From Prunus persica (taxonomy: Eukaryota > Streptophyta > Magnoliopsida > Rosales > Rosaceae): a DNA stretch of 64,000 nucleotides. The DNA lies in contig NC_034015.1 of assembly GCF_000346465.2 (NCBI RefSeq), positions 16,165,507 through 16,229,506 on the forward strand. Reading direction: 5' to 3'. The notes under the pieces were generated by a model. The model was not told where the DNA came from, did no database searches, and saw only the letters and a program-made list of their open reading frames with translations. The translations under genes were made by a program, and so were the position numbers. Shown here one piece after another: positions 43,008 through 55,484 of this stretch (its first letter is position 1; the number at the start of each line of letters is the position of its first letter).

Positions 43008-44081
43008 CAATTTATTTTTCAGACCAATATGGAAGCACATTTAAAGATTCCACTTAATTAATGCTAGATTAACAACCATGTAAATTAACATGCCAGATTG
43101 TGTGCCAAGAGGAAATTTGCCTAGTCATGGTGGAGACATTATGAATATCTTTGTCATGGTGGAGACATTATGAATATCTTTCTTAAAAGACTGGCATTAT
43201 AGTAAGTTCTAGTAAGGTTTTAATTGTTTTTTCATGATTTTGACAGGACGAACGTGAACTGAAAAGACAGAAAAGAAAGCAATCAAATAGGGAGTCAGCT
43301 AGGAGGTCAAGATTACGGAAGCAGGTACAGATGTTCTTATATACACTATTTGGCAGCAATTTCCCTGTTCTATCTCGCTTTTTATTTATTTATTTAAATT
43401 TCAATAAAAAGATCAGTACCCAATTTGGTCACAAATGAAGGGCTATGGGAGGAAAATCTGCATTTAAGGAAGAAAAAAAAGTAATATTTGTCCCTCTTTA
43501 ACTAGTGGAAATTTTAATAAGCATCGTGTGCTACATGATGATCAATTTTAAAGGACCAATCAAACAGTAGAGCTATGTGCTAAGACCTGAACAAATATAA
43601 TATATATTGATATCATACATATATATGCTTAACTCCCTCTTCCATTTCTTATGTTTACCAGGCGGAGTGTGAAGAGCTACAAGCAAGGGTGGAGACATTG
43701 AGCAATGAGAATCATAACCTTAGAGATGAACTGCACAGGCTCTCAGAAGAATGCGAGAAACTCACATCTGAGAATACTAATATAAAGGTTTACTTCAATA
43801 CAATTGCATTTTCTTCTTATTTTACTTCTATGTCAAATGTCATATCCATGTTCACATAAACTCAAATGGGGAGAGGATCCTTGCCGGTTCAACTTGTAGC
43901 TTGATGGGTTAAAAGCAATCAAAGTTGCCTGAATGTTTCACTAATCTGTTCCACTAGTGCAGTCCATTTTTTGATACTAATGATTTTTTCTGCTATACAG
44001 GAAGAGTTGACACGAGTGTGCGGACCAGATTTCGTAGCAAACCTTGAGCAGCAGCCTGGTGGTGGTGAGGGCAACAGTTGA
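41233..44081 (+). CDS. GBF1: G-box-binding bZIP transcription factor (GBF1-like), 348 aa, 11 coding exons
   Basis: Exons: 41233-41292, 41370-41417, 41532-41621, 41716-41805, 41970-42145, 42284-42341, 42577-42625, 42698-42888, 43247-43324, 43662-43787 and 44001-44081 (349 codons). The N-terminal MFMR-type proline-rich region (residues about 20-100: YPDWSSSMQ, PPPFFAS, HPYMWGAQ, PPYGTPVPYPAMYPPGGVYAHP) is diagnostic of the plant GBF/CPRF group A/G bZIPs. A Ser/Gly-rich acidic stretch follows (about 150-175). The basic region is at 255-280 with N268-x7-R276 (NRESARRSR) and the leucine zipper at 281-322. It binds ACGT-core G-boxes as a dimer in the nucleus, in light and ABA responses (family knowledge). 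The symbol is by similarity; GBF1 and close paralogues cannot be separated by eye. Confidence 0.88.
42967..43004. repeat. (GA)n microsatellite in a bZIP intron
   Basis: About 19 GA units in intron 8 of the GBF-like gene. Nearby (about 43130-43180) a 27-bp stretch, 'ggtggagacattatgaatatctttg', is repeated twice. Confidence 0.9.
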
Positions 44082-45228
44082 GAAGGAATTAATTTCTCTC
44101 TTTGTAGTAACACAAATTTATTGAGCTCCGGAAGCCATGACCCTCACTCGAATTGAGCGTAGAGCATTTGTCTCCCTTACTAATTTATACACTTAACCCT
44201 TCTCTGTAACTGTAACGTTTATTTATCAGCTTTCAACTGAGTTGGATCCTCGGAGCCATGCAAATTGTTGTTGTACCGTTGGAAAAGAGTATATAATAGA
44301 TTGCTTCCATTGACTATTTATCTTTGCGAACCGATTTGTACTTCCTCATTCTTCCTCCCCGTTGTTACTGTTTCTGTGCTCACTCAAAATGGTGCTGCGG
44401 ACGGAGTGGAGGAGTTTGGTTATAGAAACAGCAAACTTTTTGTATCTTTGTTTCGAAGAGGCAGAGGCTGAGAAAGAAATGATGCAATTCACCGTGCTAT
44501 TTACTTTCATAGATTCATTAATTCCACATCAAATGTGAGAGTTGGGAAAATAGGTGGTGTTTCCCTCTCTCTTACAACTAGCAGGGCATCAGTTAGAAAA
44601 GGCAATGCTTGGTTAAAGATCTTCCAACCAGACGGCTTCTGATATGTCTAAGAAAAAAAGGGTAGGAAAGGAAAAGACAAGGACAAAACGTGACACCGAA
44701 TGTGGTAAAGATAAACATGAGCAATATTTCCATGTGCTAAAGTACAGTTAAAGTCGACATCATATTTACCAAATTGTGAGATAACATGCCAAGAGTAAAG
44801 CTACCCAAAAATGATTTTCTTCATTGCATACTACCTCAGATCTTCACTAATTACAGCACAAATAAGAAATACACTAATTACAGCACAAATAAGAAATACA
44901 CAATTACATTACAAAAGGGAAGGTACTTTTCTTTCTTTTCTCCTTTTGCACCAGGAACAGAAGGATTTCAAAACTACACATATTACCAACAGGGAAAAAC
45001 ACTAATCATTCTCTTTTTAATAATATCACTAATCCTCATGATCAGACTCCGAAACTGGGGCTATTCTTGCCTGGCCTTCTATTGCATTCTGTCGTGGTAC
45101 GTCTGAATTAGGCCTCGGGTCTGTTAAATAGGAGGGAGGGCAATGAACTGTAGTCAGAAAGAATGGACCAGCAAATATAACAAACAAGCTCTAACTACTA
45201 GCCTGTTAAACTAATGATATCCATCACA
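44082..45228. other. Convergent 3' regions of the bZIP and HVA22k genes
   Basis: It contains both 3'UTRs and unassigned sequence. A 27-bp tandem duplication ('actaattacagcacaaataag'-type) lies at 44846-44899. No gene is seen. Confidence 0.5.
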
Positions 45229-48028
45229 TTATATACGATCCCTTTGCAGGGGAGAAACTGTAGGTGTTTGACTTTGAGTGTATGTGGTGGGGGTACCAAT
45301 GTCATTCTCACCTGAACCCAAAATTTTCATCACCACAGCCCTAGCATACTCGATCTCCGCTTGGTGTGCACTAATGAGTTTGTGCTGCAATATAGAAACC
45401 AGATAGCTCTATGAATGCACATCGTAGTATTTTACCTACAATGTAAAAACAGAAACAAGCACTTGCACAGACAGTTGATTTTGACCATGACCAACAAATT
45501 TCAAGGGTACTGCTTACCAAAGTAATATTCACATAAACACACATTGCTCAAGAGACAGAAGGCATACCAATTCACCATATGTGAGTCCCAGAAATCGATC
45601 AACCCTAGTTTGATGCTTCAAAAAGAATGGACGTAGATGGTTCGTGTACAACTGCTTTGCTCCCTGGTAGAATCAGGCAGTTATTTACTAATTTTCATAG
45701 AAGAAAGCAGGTAGTTAATTACAACACAATTTTCCCCATGTGTCCGTATCTCATAAAGTTATGCATATAAACAGAGTGTGTTATGAAATGCTACAAAGCA
45801 TTATGAACACAGCTAAAAATGCATTTATTTTCTTCCAAGTGCCTGTTATCATCCTCATTAACAAGTGATGTTCAACAGAATTGGATGACAATCATGATGC
45901 TGTCTTTACTGCCTGACAGCCGAGACTAGCTGCTTATCACTTGACATCACAACTAAAAGATATAAACTCTAAAGCTAAATCAACTAGTCTAAACTACATT
46001 TTACTCCTCATAATCTCATTGCACCAACCCCCTTCCAAGTCCCTTCCAAAATGCCTTTCAAAAAAGAAATTTCAACCTAATTCAAAAGAAATATGCTTTA
46101 GTATTGTCTGCAATGAGCTTCATTTTATAATTATATATATATATATGCTCAGTAACTATGTAATATGGTTTTGTTAATAAACTCAGGAGAAGAGTCCAAG
46201 TGATGAGGTAGGTGGGGAAAAGGGTTAAGATTAGAATAGGTCATGGGTCAAATCTCATCCCAATCTGGCAAAGAAAAAATATCATTCAAAACAGAAAGAT
46301 GAAAAAAATGGTGAAATTACTCAATTTATCCAAACATTCCCAGGATGTTTCCCGAATTACAAATGAGTTTGAATATACGAGGATAATTGAAATGACATAC
46401 TGGAAGTTAATGCAAGAGAGGGTGAGAGAAAATAGATAATTAGAACCAATTCAACTTTGTGACTGCCTTTGTCATTTTCATTATGTACTGACACAAACAC
46501 TCCAAAGAGAAGAATAGCATTGAACTTACATCGACAGATGGAAGTTGGAGCCAAACAAGAAAGGCAAACTTCAAATGATAGTACATTGGGCACCTGGTTA
46601 CAACGACAATAAAGATGAGGTTGTCTATCAAGCTCAGGTAAACGCATGCTTAAATTAGTAGTGATATCTTTTCTTATAATGTTGTTAAGATACAATTTAC
46701 TCTTTCCCTATGCCAATATAATCTCATTTGTAACTATAGTTAAAAACACATTATATCCTGAATGCTACTGCACCATAGTCTTGTTGGAGAAATGGCTCAT
46801 GTCATCATTATAACAAGTACATGAATAGATAACTTTAAAAATATATGAAAGAGTGTAGGATATCTGATTTTATTATTTTTCAAAATGTGGATTTCTTTTA
46901 ATTATATAGGAAAACTGAATTTTTTGCTATTCAATTCATCAAAACATTGTGGTTGACACATGCAATTCATCAGGGGTTTAATTAAACCATCTGTAATGTA
47001 CAAACTCGAAAGAGGTCAAGAGTAATCCTGAAACTACACAAAACCGTATGAGATTCTGGGCAAATATACAAAGATGAATATGCACATGTAAAAAAGTAGT
47101 ACACGTTAAACGACACAAATAAAACAATTTATCGGATTTTCAAGGGGGAAAACTTGACCCATCTAACCTAAAATAGAGAATCTAACTTCATGACAATTGT
47201 AATGATTTTGAGAAATAGGATCCAGAGTCTTACCAAGAAATAAGCTTGTCTGAAAATATTTCCACAAGGCTGAAAGATCCATAAGCTGCAACCATTTGAA
47301 GTGGACAATTGAAAGAACTAAATTAGTTGCATGATAATGTCCGAAAATCATAAGCCTGTGTTATATACAGTTGAGATGAAAGGTGAACCAAATCCAAGTT
47401 CAAAAGGAAAATAATACTAATAATAATAATAATTTCTAACCTGCCCAATATAAAAGCCACTTTTCTTGTGCATTACGATCTTTCCTCTCAATTGCCTTGC
47501 ATGTACAGTATACTGGTATACCAATCCCCACAGAACAACTATACCAGAGAAAAACTCAACGTCGAATCACATAATAACCATTTTTGAAGCTTATACAGAA
47601 GAAAGAAACGGTATTCATGGCTTACCATGCTGTTCGAAGAACAATGTTTGAACCGAGAGGGCAAAGGAGCAATCGTAAACCTACCTGCATTTGACAATCA
47701 AAGTTTCTTAATTTCTCACTGGAAATGATATTAAAATCATTGGTTTATTTCCTCTAATTCATTATCTTGCACCGGATCAGCAAAAATTTAAAGTGAATCA
47801 TCGGAAATATTATTGAATAAACAATTTAATTTCATATTATCAGTTATTACGAATCCCTAAATCAAATTGGAATTCGAATTTTGGGATCAGCCTGTTACAA
47901 CTGTTGACGCGAAATTGAAACGAGAGCAAGCCAAAAGAGAAAAATGTCATTGAGCAAAGAAAGGAAAGCAAAATCAGAGGAAGGTGAAACTTGACCTCGC
48001 TGGCTATGTTGGATCCGAGAAGCGCCAT
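45229..48028 (-). CDS. HVA22K: HVA22-like protein k (TB2/DP1/HVA22 family), 185 aa, 7 exons
   Basis: Exons in transcript order: 47996-48028, 47626-47684, 47441-47538, 47234-47285, 46530-46593, 45568-45663 and 45229-45384. Junctions are GT-AG and the total is 186 codons. The protein starts MALLGSNIASEVGLRLLLCPLGSNIVLRTACCSVGIGIPVY and continues with AIERKDRNAQEKWLLYWAAYGSF. It then reads EIFSDKLISW, CPMYYHLKFAFLVWLQLP, and GAKQLYTNHLRPFFLKHQTRVD. That is the TB2/DP1/HVA22 reticulon-like domain in the k-subfamily form. Members shape tubular ER membranes; barley HVA22 is ABA-induced and acts in vesicle trafficking. Hydrophobic hairpins lie at about residues 12-46 and 72-110. The C-terminal 28 residues are Thr/Gln-rich and variable. 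An alternative Met 5 codons upstream (48043) is in frame. The length is close to that of Arabidopsis HVA22k. Confidence 0.9.
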
Positions 48029-49156
48029 CTCCGAGCAGAGCAAAGAGCGCAGGGAAACCGCCTAACCGCAAATTTCGTTTTCGATATATGGCGTTTTTAT
48101 ACTTGTGATTTATTAATCTAAGTTAGTAGACACGAGATAAATGGAAAAACTGAGAATTTAAATTAAGGAAAAAGAAAATAGTAAAGTAATTATAAAAAAT
48201 CATTTTAAATTAAAAACTAATATCACTTAAAATGATTTTTCGTTAAATTTAAAACCCATTCCTCTTGCATCCAAGTTCAAATTCCTCTCTTCATAAATTA
48301 TCGTATATATCCTTTAAAAAAATCCAAATCCGTGTATTTTACTCTTAATCAATTGTAATTTTTTTTTTTCTAATTCACTCGAATTCACATGTTGAGATTT
48401 ATTAGACCGTGAAGATTATTAATCTTGAGAAGAGGGTTTAGCCACCTATATATGAACTAAAGCAATTGGTAATGTAAATCAATATTGGGAAAAGGAGGAA
48501 TCGAACTTAGGATTTCGAGTACAATGAAAAATACTCTTAAATCACTTGAATTACAAACCACTTACATGCTTTATTATTAGATTTTTACAACCCACCCATG
48601 ATGGATCGGGTCTGCCCTACTAATCTGAGGGGTTGGAGTGTGCTTAATACAATCTCACAAACATGTAATTGCGACCAAATTAAGATCATCTTGCTCACTT
48701 GGTTTAACTACCAGTATATTGTTAATGATTTAAACGCTCTATTTTAGTTACAAACTCAGGCTACAAGAGTCAATCTTATAATTCAATCTATGAAGATTAA
48801 ATGTAAGAAATAAGTGATGTGGAATGAAATATGATTCATTGATTCATAATAGAGTGTTGGGACATTGCCAATAATTGCTTAGCTTTCCTGTTATGTTTGT
48901 TAAAAAACAAGTCGAAAAAAGAGTTACAAGGCAAAACGAAACGAAAACCACACATACACCAAAGAAAGAAAAAACTAGTCCCAAATCCAACAAAACAAAT
49001 TGGTCGGGATCATTAACTTAACCTTAAAACATAATTACACCCCAAACCCCCAATAGTTAAAGAGTCAGAGTATAGACTTATAATGAAGTAAAATAACTAC
49101 TTAATTATTAGCTAGTTCTAGCTAGCTAGATAGCTGCAAAACGCTAATTAGCTGCC
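48029..49156. other. Intergenic: HVA22k promoter and 3' side of the GRAS gene
   Basis: AT-rich non-coding DNA. About 48040-48110 is the likely 5'UTR and core promoter of HVA22k. No repeat with clear ends is seen. Confidence 0.45.
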
Positions 49157-50830
49157 CTAATTACACCTCCATGCCGACGTGGCAACCAGGGCTCTATCGT
49201 GCCAGCAAAGCACCAACTCGGCCTGCCGTTTCGCCACGTGGAACCCCCTGACCTGGACCTTCCCCAGCAAGCACTGGGCCTGAAAGTCCGCAAACTGGCT
49301 CAGCTCCACAGCCCTCATCCCTGCCCCTTGAAACGCTTCCCGCCACGGTGGGACCCTCCTCCCCGCCGCCTCCACCGCCGCCTGAATCTTCGGCCGCAGC
49401 AAAAACGTCTCAATCTTCTTCACCACTTCGCTGGAAGCCGCCGGGGCCGCGTCGAGCGACTCCAGCATAACGGAGAAAAACTCGAGGCTGGAGACAAAGT
49501 TCCTCCTGAAAGAAGTCGTTGCGGAGTCCCCCATCCCGTCGGCGTCGACAAACACCACGACGCTTGGCGACAACCGCCGCATGTCGCCAAGAAAAGCGGA
49601 AATGTTGTTCTGAGAGCAGAGGCGGCGCAGGATGTACGGCGAGAGCAGAACCGCCGTTTTCTCTCCGTCCATGAACTTGACGGCCTTAAAGGACATCATC
49701 TCGAACGTACGGACGGGGACGAACTCTACCTGGAACCTGATCTTGAGGTCCTGAGCGAACTGGGAGAGGTTCTCCTTGACCAGCCGGGTTTCGCCTGCGT
49801 ACTCCTCGGGCACGACAGCGGTGATGCGGAGCACCTGTGGGACTGGGCTGGTTCGGCCAGCCACGTCAGCTTTCTCGGCGAGCTCTTTCATCAGGGAAGC
49901 GTACTGGCCACCGAAGCCGATGTCGAAGTCGACGACGTGAATGAAGGCGGAGCCGCTGAGGGCTTCCAGGAGGGCTTGGTTGGTCGTGAAGTGGGAGAAC
50001 ATCGGAACTGGTGAAATTCCACAAAAGAACTTGTAGGCGCGGATGGTCTGGACGATTTCGGACCAGGACGAGAGCTGATTGTGAGCCGCTGAATCTGAGC
50101 CGATGAGGATGGACTGGATGGCGTCCCTGAAATAAACCGCCGCACGCTGGAGCGGTTTCCCGACGGGTTTCGACGGGGAGGATGATCGTAGCCGTTGGTT
50201 CAGGCGGTCCAGGATCCCCTGGGCTAGCTGCAACTCGTCCGAGTCGAAACAGTCCGCGGCGCGGATTAATTCCTCTATGAAATCAAACCCGACGTTCCAA
50301 TTTCCCGGCTGATGGTCGTAAAAATTGTGGGTGGTGTTAGTGAAATTCTGGGTGGAGTATACTTCGGAGAGATTGATGTTGAAATCGGAGTGGACCAGCT
50401 GGGTCGGGTCGAACGGTTGGGGATGTGGGTAGTCGGAAAGATGAGAAATTTGTGAGTCGGTGGAGTTCAATTGCGGAATTGAAGTCTTCAAGTTGGGAAC
50501 AGAGTCGTCGTGCAGGCCCAAGTCTCTCATGATCGAGTCCCAGTCCAGATTGTGCAGGGCCTGCTCGTCCCACTCAAGAGGGTCATGGTGATTTGAGTGA
50601 GACAGGACGTCTGAAACCGCTGAAATTTTTGCGGGTTTTTGCTCGGCCACCGGGCTGGGGCTGTGACGCAGATCAAGAACCGACGTGGGTTCGTAGCACA
50701 AGTTTTGGATATTGAGATTGGCAGGAAAATTGAGGCCTCGGTTGGTTTGGTTGGTGTTTGTGTTTGTGTTGTTGTTGTTGCAAGATTCGAGTTTTGGGTT
50801 GGTTTGTGGAGAGGAAACGGGTACTCTCAT
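49157..50830 (-). CDS. SCL15: GRAS transcription regulator, HAM/SCL15-like (557 aa)
   Basis: Intronless. The N-terminus is Asn-rich and disordered, with a short conserved block EWDEQALHNLDWDSIMRDLGLHDDS (about residues 77-101) typical of the HAIRY MERISTEM clade. The GRAS domain runs from about 185 to 557. It has LHR I (ELIRAADCFDSDELQLAQGILDRLNQRL) and a VHIID-type motif FIHVVDFDIGFGGQYASLMKELA (about 294-316). PFYRE and SAW regions follow, ending VLCWHDRALVATSAWRCN. HAM proteins keep stem-cell niches undifferentiated with WUSCHEL-type partners. The stretch that in SCL6/22/27 holds the miR171 target (ILARLNHQL) reads ILDRLNQRL, as in the SCL15/HAM4 branch, which escapes miR171. The gene is noticeably GC-richer than its surroundings, as intronless GRAS genes often are. 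Confidence 0.9.
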   Translation of the reverse strand: MRVPVSSPQTNPKLESCNNNNTNTNTNQTNRGLNFPANLNIQNLCYEPTSVLDLRHSPSPVAEQKPAKISAVSDVLSHSNHHDPLEWDEQALHNLDWDSIMRDLGLHDDSVPNLKTSIPQLNSTDSQISHLSDYPHPQPFDPTQLVHSDFNINLSEVYSTQNFTNTTHNFYDHQPGNWNVGFDFIEELIRAADCFDSDELQLAQGILDRLNQRLRSSSPSKPVGKPLQRAAVYFRDAIQSILIGSDSAAHNQLSSWSEIVQTIRAYKFFCGISPVPMFSHFTTNQALLEALSGSAFIHVVDFDIGFGGQYASLMKELAEKADVAGRTSPVPQVLRITAVVPEEYAGETRLVKENLSQFAQDLKIRFQVEFVPVRTFEMMSFKAVKFMDGEKTAVLLSPYILRRLCSQNNISAFLGDMRRLSPSVVVFVDADGMGDSATTSFRRNFVSSLEFFSVMLESLDAAPAASSEVVKKIETFLLRPKIQAAVEAAGRRVPPWREAFQGAGMRAVELSQFADFQAQCLLGKVQVRGFHVAKRQAELVLCWHDRALVATSAWRCN

Positions 50831-52381
50831 GGCTTAGCAAGAAAGCTCTGTTTGCTCTGTGAGCTGCTGCTCTGTTTTTGGGTGCTGGAAACGAAAGAGG
50901 GAGATGAGGTTGAAGAAGAGGTGAGGGGGCTTTTGGATGTGATGATTGCTGGCTTTTTATCTTTGCGTGTGTGCATGGTGGTTGGTGCTTGCTTGCATTA
51001 ATATGTCATACATGACAGACATGGATGACGAGGGTCAGAGGAGGCTTTTAATCTCTTTGAGGCTTCTTGCTCAAGTCTTCCATGGCCATTTGCTTTTTGA
51101 GTTTCTGTGTCTTTGTTTGATTCGCTGCCTAATTCGCTTTTTGTTAACTCTCACTCAGCCCATGCAAAGCACTGAACTCAACCCATCTAGTGTTGCTTGA
51201 TTTTCAGAAGGATCGCATAGGCAAAACTTTAATCACTCAAACCAGTGAAGTGAGCGGTTGGCTAGCTACTTACATGCACCAATCAACGATTGGCTTCAAC
51301 GGGGAAAGTTTAGGTTTTCATGCACTATATTTTCCTCATCATATTCCTCACCAAAATTTTATATTTTTATATTTATTTTAATTTGAGGTATCTATCTTAA
51401 TGTGTGAGTGGATTCCACTTATGAGATAAATGTGATTAACAATATAATTAACAGATTCAAATTCCGAATTAATTTATTTTGTTATAAGTTTATTATTGCT
51501 GATAATTTTTAGAATAAGAAAGTCACACATAAAAACACCACGTAGCGCCCCTAATATTGCTCCATTTCAGTCCTAATTGTGTTTTGGTTAATGTCATGCA
51601 TCCTTTTCCTTTTACGTCTTGAATCTGTTAAAATGGGTAAAGGTGAAAAACGGTCACTTGCAATGCCTTCACATCATCTGTACAAAATTCCAAAGCCTTT
51701 GCATATAGGAAGACTTCTCAATTCGTTTCAAGTCTTCAACGTAAAACGACAAATAAGTCAAACTATTGGCGTTAAAGCTCCAAAGTTGTGTTTCCCCCAA
51801 ACTCTTCCGATGAGAGGACCCACAAAAGCTCTTACTAAAACCAACCCCCCTTTACCTTTACTTATCCCACTTTGAGAAAAGCTTAAAAAAAGAACCATCA
51901 TTAAATCTTTGAGAGGGCCGCAGATACTGGCTCGCTCTCCCACATCGGAAGTTGGCAAAGTACCAATTAAAACCTAATTAGAGTATAATTAACTCTCTCT
52001 TTATCTTAGGTTTAATACCCTAAACTAGCATTAATTTGTACTCTTCTTAATTTACTTAATTAATCAAAGAACAAACTGTCGACGTACTCTACAAGAATGA
52101 AGCAACGTTCACACTTGTTGACGTTGAGGAGGGACCCAAAGGCCAAAGGGATGGACCCTACATGCAAACACTCCAGCGTAGATTGATTGGGCACAGGCGA
52201 GGGACCCACAGGACCCACAAGTAGGAGCCACTAGGGTTGCTTTTTGTCGGACATGCATTGTTTTGCATGGGCATGCACCACAGCAGCGTAGAAACCAGGC
52301 CCACGTAGGATTGCTTTGGCCAATTGCCATTGGCGGCAACCAGAAAGAGAGAATATGTTCCTTACAAGAATTTCCAATATG

Positions 52382-52408
52382 GAGAGAGAGAGAGAGAGAG
52401 AGAGAGAT
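52382..52408. repeat. (GA)n microsatellite
   Basis: About 13 GA units in intergenic DNA. Confidence 0.9.
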
Positions 52409-54012
52409 TGCAATCACCGATTGATTGATGCAAATCCTTCCGTCCATTTACGTACCAAAGAGCAAGTTAACACACAAGATCTAGCGATGCACATTTTCTG
52501 CACCTTTTGTTTTGGTAATGGGTGTGATGGGTGGGAGGAACTTTACTATTGGAAAAGTTTTTGCCCACCACAGAAAGATGGGTCGAGTCTTTTTGCTAGA
52601 GACCTATAAACAAAAGTATTTTAGTACTAATTTTATAATGAGCTGAAGCACTTAAGTCCTAATCAACCTGATTATCATGTGTGTTTCATTCCAAAGCCAA
52701 AAACAAGGAGAGGAAAAGAAAGGGTTTGTGTTAAATTGCCAATTCTTTGAGTTTTTCTGTGCTCTTTTTTTGTCGTTTAATAATGTAAACACTCTGAAAG
52801 GATGATATAGGATCCTATCCAACTACATTCAAGAAAAAAAATTAATTGCATTTTGATCTCTGAATTTAAAATGAGGAATTTGAATTTTATTTTTTATTGC
52901 ATTATGTTGCATGATAAATTTTTTTTTCTTCTCGAAGTTAGGAAGGAGAAGGAAATTTCTCACATACACATTACCAATAAGGTGTCATGGAATTCGAATC
53001 TAAGACCAATAGTCTGTAAATTAAATTCACTGTCCAAACCACTTGTATATATAGAGTTTTCTTTATAATTTTTAACAAGTATCAAACGTAGTCTCTTTTT
53101 GTATAGTTTCTTTTAACATTCCATTAAAAACTTTAAATTGTATGGTCAAATACAAGTTTCTCATTTGAAATCCAGTAATAAAAAATAAAAATAAAAGAGC
53201 TATATATTTTTTATTTCTTTTCCTTTCTTTTGATTTCAGAACGGAGAAGATGACAAAACTAAAAAGGAAAGATAAATAGATGGTAAAGGACAGAATACGT
53301 TGCAGTAGAAAAAACAGAAAGAATACGACAAATCCTAATGTCATTGTAGTTTGTATTAATTAACCCTTGTTTTTTAATGGACATTTCTTTTTGTAAATTG
53401 ACAAGTATAGATGTTGCAGATTGATTTGAGCTTTGATGATTTTATATACCATTAACTATTAAGGCATCCTCGTCCATTCTTTTAGAATATAATAAAATAA
53501 TGCAACTGACGGCATCGATGAAGAGTTACAAAATAATTCAATTGTATATCTACTGAGACTTTCGACAATAATGATAAGCATATTTTTCTTAATAATTCAA
53601 AGGAAAACATCAGCAGATGATTCCATTATGGGTAGGATATGGAAGATCCAAGGTTTGCTTAACATGATCTCTTAACTCCTTATAGTCAAAATTCTTCTAT
53701 TAATAAACTATCAACATTGTTATAGACGTTGGGATTAAATTTCTCACTACCCTAAACTCTGTTTGTGCATATACGCTAGGATTCACGAGTTGTTTATATG
53801 TATTTAGGATTTACTTAATGCTTTTAAAAGTGGGCGAAAAGAATTTTTTCTGTGGCCTAAAAATAGTTTAATATTGCAAAGTAGTATGAAAATGGAGTTT
53901 TCTGTAGCCAATACTTATCAATGGAGGTAGAAAGTACTTACTTAAGAACTAAGGTTTCTCATAATTAAGTACACGGGGCACACACGGTGGGAGAGGGAAG
54001 CTTGAAGCACAC

Positions 54013-54014
<2 letters not shown>

Positions 54015-54052
<38 letters not shown>
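54015..54052. repeat. (GA)n microsatellite
   Basis: About 19 GA units. A further GA tract of about 14 units lies at 54171-54198. Confidence 0.9.
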
Positions 54053-54056
<4 letters not shown>

Positions 54057-54167
54057 GTGATGGGAATTGAGGGGGGTTGAGATTCTGATTTAAATCATTC
54101 ATATAAAGATGGTCTCACTAGTCCATTCACCCACTCTCCAAAAGAAAATAAAAGGCAAAGGGTGATG

Positions 54168-54170
<3 letters not shown>

Positions 54171-54198
<28 letters not shown>
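54171..54198. repeat. (GA)n microsatellite
   Basis: About 14 GA units, 120 bp downstream of the preceding GA tract. Confidence 0.9.
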
Positions 54199-54459
54199 CA
54201 CTGGCGCATGCAGCTGTGGTAGATTTTTTAGGCACCATAGTGGCCTGAGGATCTTCTATCTCTCTCTCATGCAAGCATTCACCTTACACTTAGAGCCAGC
54301 AAGCCCTCCTCCTTTTTGTGATATGGGATTGGGATCCCCACTGGATATGTTGATTTTGCTTTGAAAAATACCCCTTGATTCATTGTAGTTTTTATATATG
54401 TATGACCACCGTTCTTCATTTTCTTTTTCTCTTCTTTGATTCCTCCACATTTTATACAT

Positions 54460-54460
<1 letters not shown>

Positions 54461-54497
<37 letters not shown>
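54461..54497. repeat. (CT)n microsatellite
   Basis: About 18 CT units. It is the opposite strand sense of the GA tracts 270-480 bp upstream, so the region can form long GA/CT hairpins. It is flanked on both sides by 'gattcctccaaa/cat'. Confidence 0.9.
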
Positions 54498-54499
<2 letters not shown>

Positions 54500-55301
54500 T
54501 CCTCCAAATAGTATGTGGTGTATGGTGAAAGGTGTTTGGTATACTCTTCTGCAACTTGAATTGATGATGGCATGACCAACTCTCAGATATGTAGTTGGAT
54601 TGATGATACAACCAAGACATTAACAGGAAGCTATGCCCTTAGCCTTAGGCCCCTTTCAATGCCAATTTGCCAACAACAAAAAAAAAACAAAAAACAAAAA
54701 ACAATAAGGTTTAAATCCAAGAAGGTTAATATTTTGAGTATCCAATCCAAAACTGATCGAGTAGTTTTTGTCTACAATTAGTTGTATATAACTAACCATA
54801 TTAATGTCCGTAATTTTTTATTTTGTAGTTGCCAAAAGCTATGGCCTAGCCAGATCTTCTAAAAATAAATAAATAAAATACCATTAGTGAGTGGGGATAA
54901 AATAAATTAAATTAAGTTGAGAAAGACACTAAAAATTGTGCTGCTTCTTCTCTTTTGTTCAAAAATAGGCTTGTTAGGTGAAGAGCACAATTCCAATATG
55001 ATTTTAATTTAATAAAATAAATTACATTTGTTTAATTCACTTTTAATTCCCCCTGTCTATTTTAAATAAATAAATAAAAATTCAACACAAATAAATTCAA
55101 AGTGACATAATTTTTTTATAAAAAAAAAACCCAAAAAAGGAGGACAAAACATAGCAATACAATACAGCGTTTGAAGACGTCATGAGCCCAAAATGTCCGA
55201 GCCCAACTCAGATTTTCTAACAAAAACCCGTTTGATTCCCGCGAAAACTTCTCAACTGCATTGTCTCCCTCCACGGGTAGACACGGACCCTGATCACCTG
55301 C

Positions 55302-55327
55302 CACGTGCCTGAATAACCATCCACGTG
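55302..55327. promoter_or_regulatory. Twin G-boxes in the vicilin-like gene promoter
   Basis: Two CACGTG cores (55302-55307 in GCCACGTGCC; 55322-55327 in CCACGTGTCC) lie 20 bp apart and about 160-180 bp before the start codon. ACGT-core pairs like this are typical ABA-response/seed storage promoter elements bound by bZIP factors. Binding here is inferred. Confidence 0.6.
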
Positions 55328-55431
55328 TCCATGAACAAAGCCACCTGGCTCTAACATTATTATTTTTATTTTTTGGATTGAAACGCATGAACTATATTAT
55401 TTATCTGATCCGCATCTCATCACCTTTCTTC

Positions 55432-55437
55432 TATATA
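55432..55437 (+). promoter_or_regulatory. TATA box of the vicilin-like gene
   Basis: TATATA in CTTCTATATAGATCC, 48 bp before the ATG. A short leader of about 20 bp is predicted, common for seed storage protein genes. Confidence 0.6.
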
Positions 55438-55484
55438 GATCCTCAACCTCCTCACTTCATTGCAATCCATTCACTTTTCTTACA

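Larger units (their letters stand above)
50831..55301. other. Gene-poor interval of about 4.6 kb
   Basis: About 50831-51200 is the upstream region of the GRAS gene. The remainder shows no protein with recognisable content. It contains GA/CT microsatellites (listed separately), AT-rich DNA and several short ORFs without codon structure. About 52110-52330 is GC-richer but has no convincing gene. A long non-coding RNA cannot be excluded from sequence alone. Confidence 0.5.

Noticed and set aside
49199..50014. Long open frame (271 codons) on the + strand
   Set aside because: It is the antisense shadow of the GC-rich GRAS coding sequence; the minus-strand protein has all GRAS motifs.
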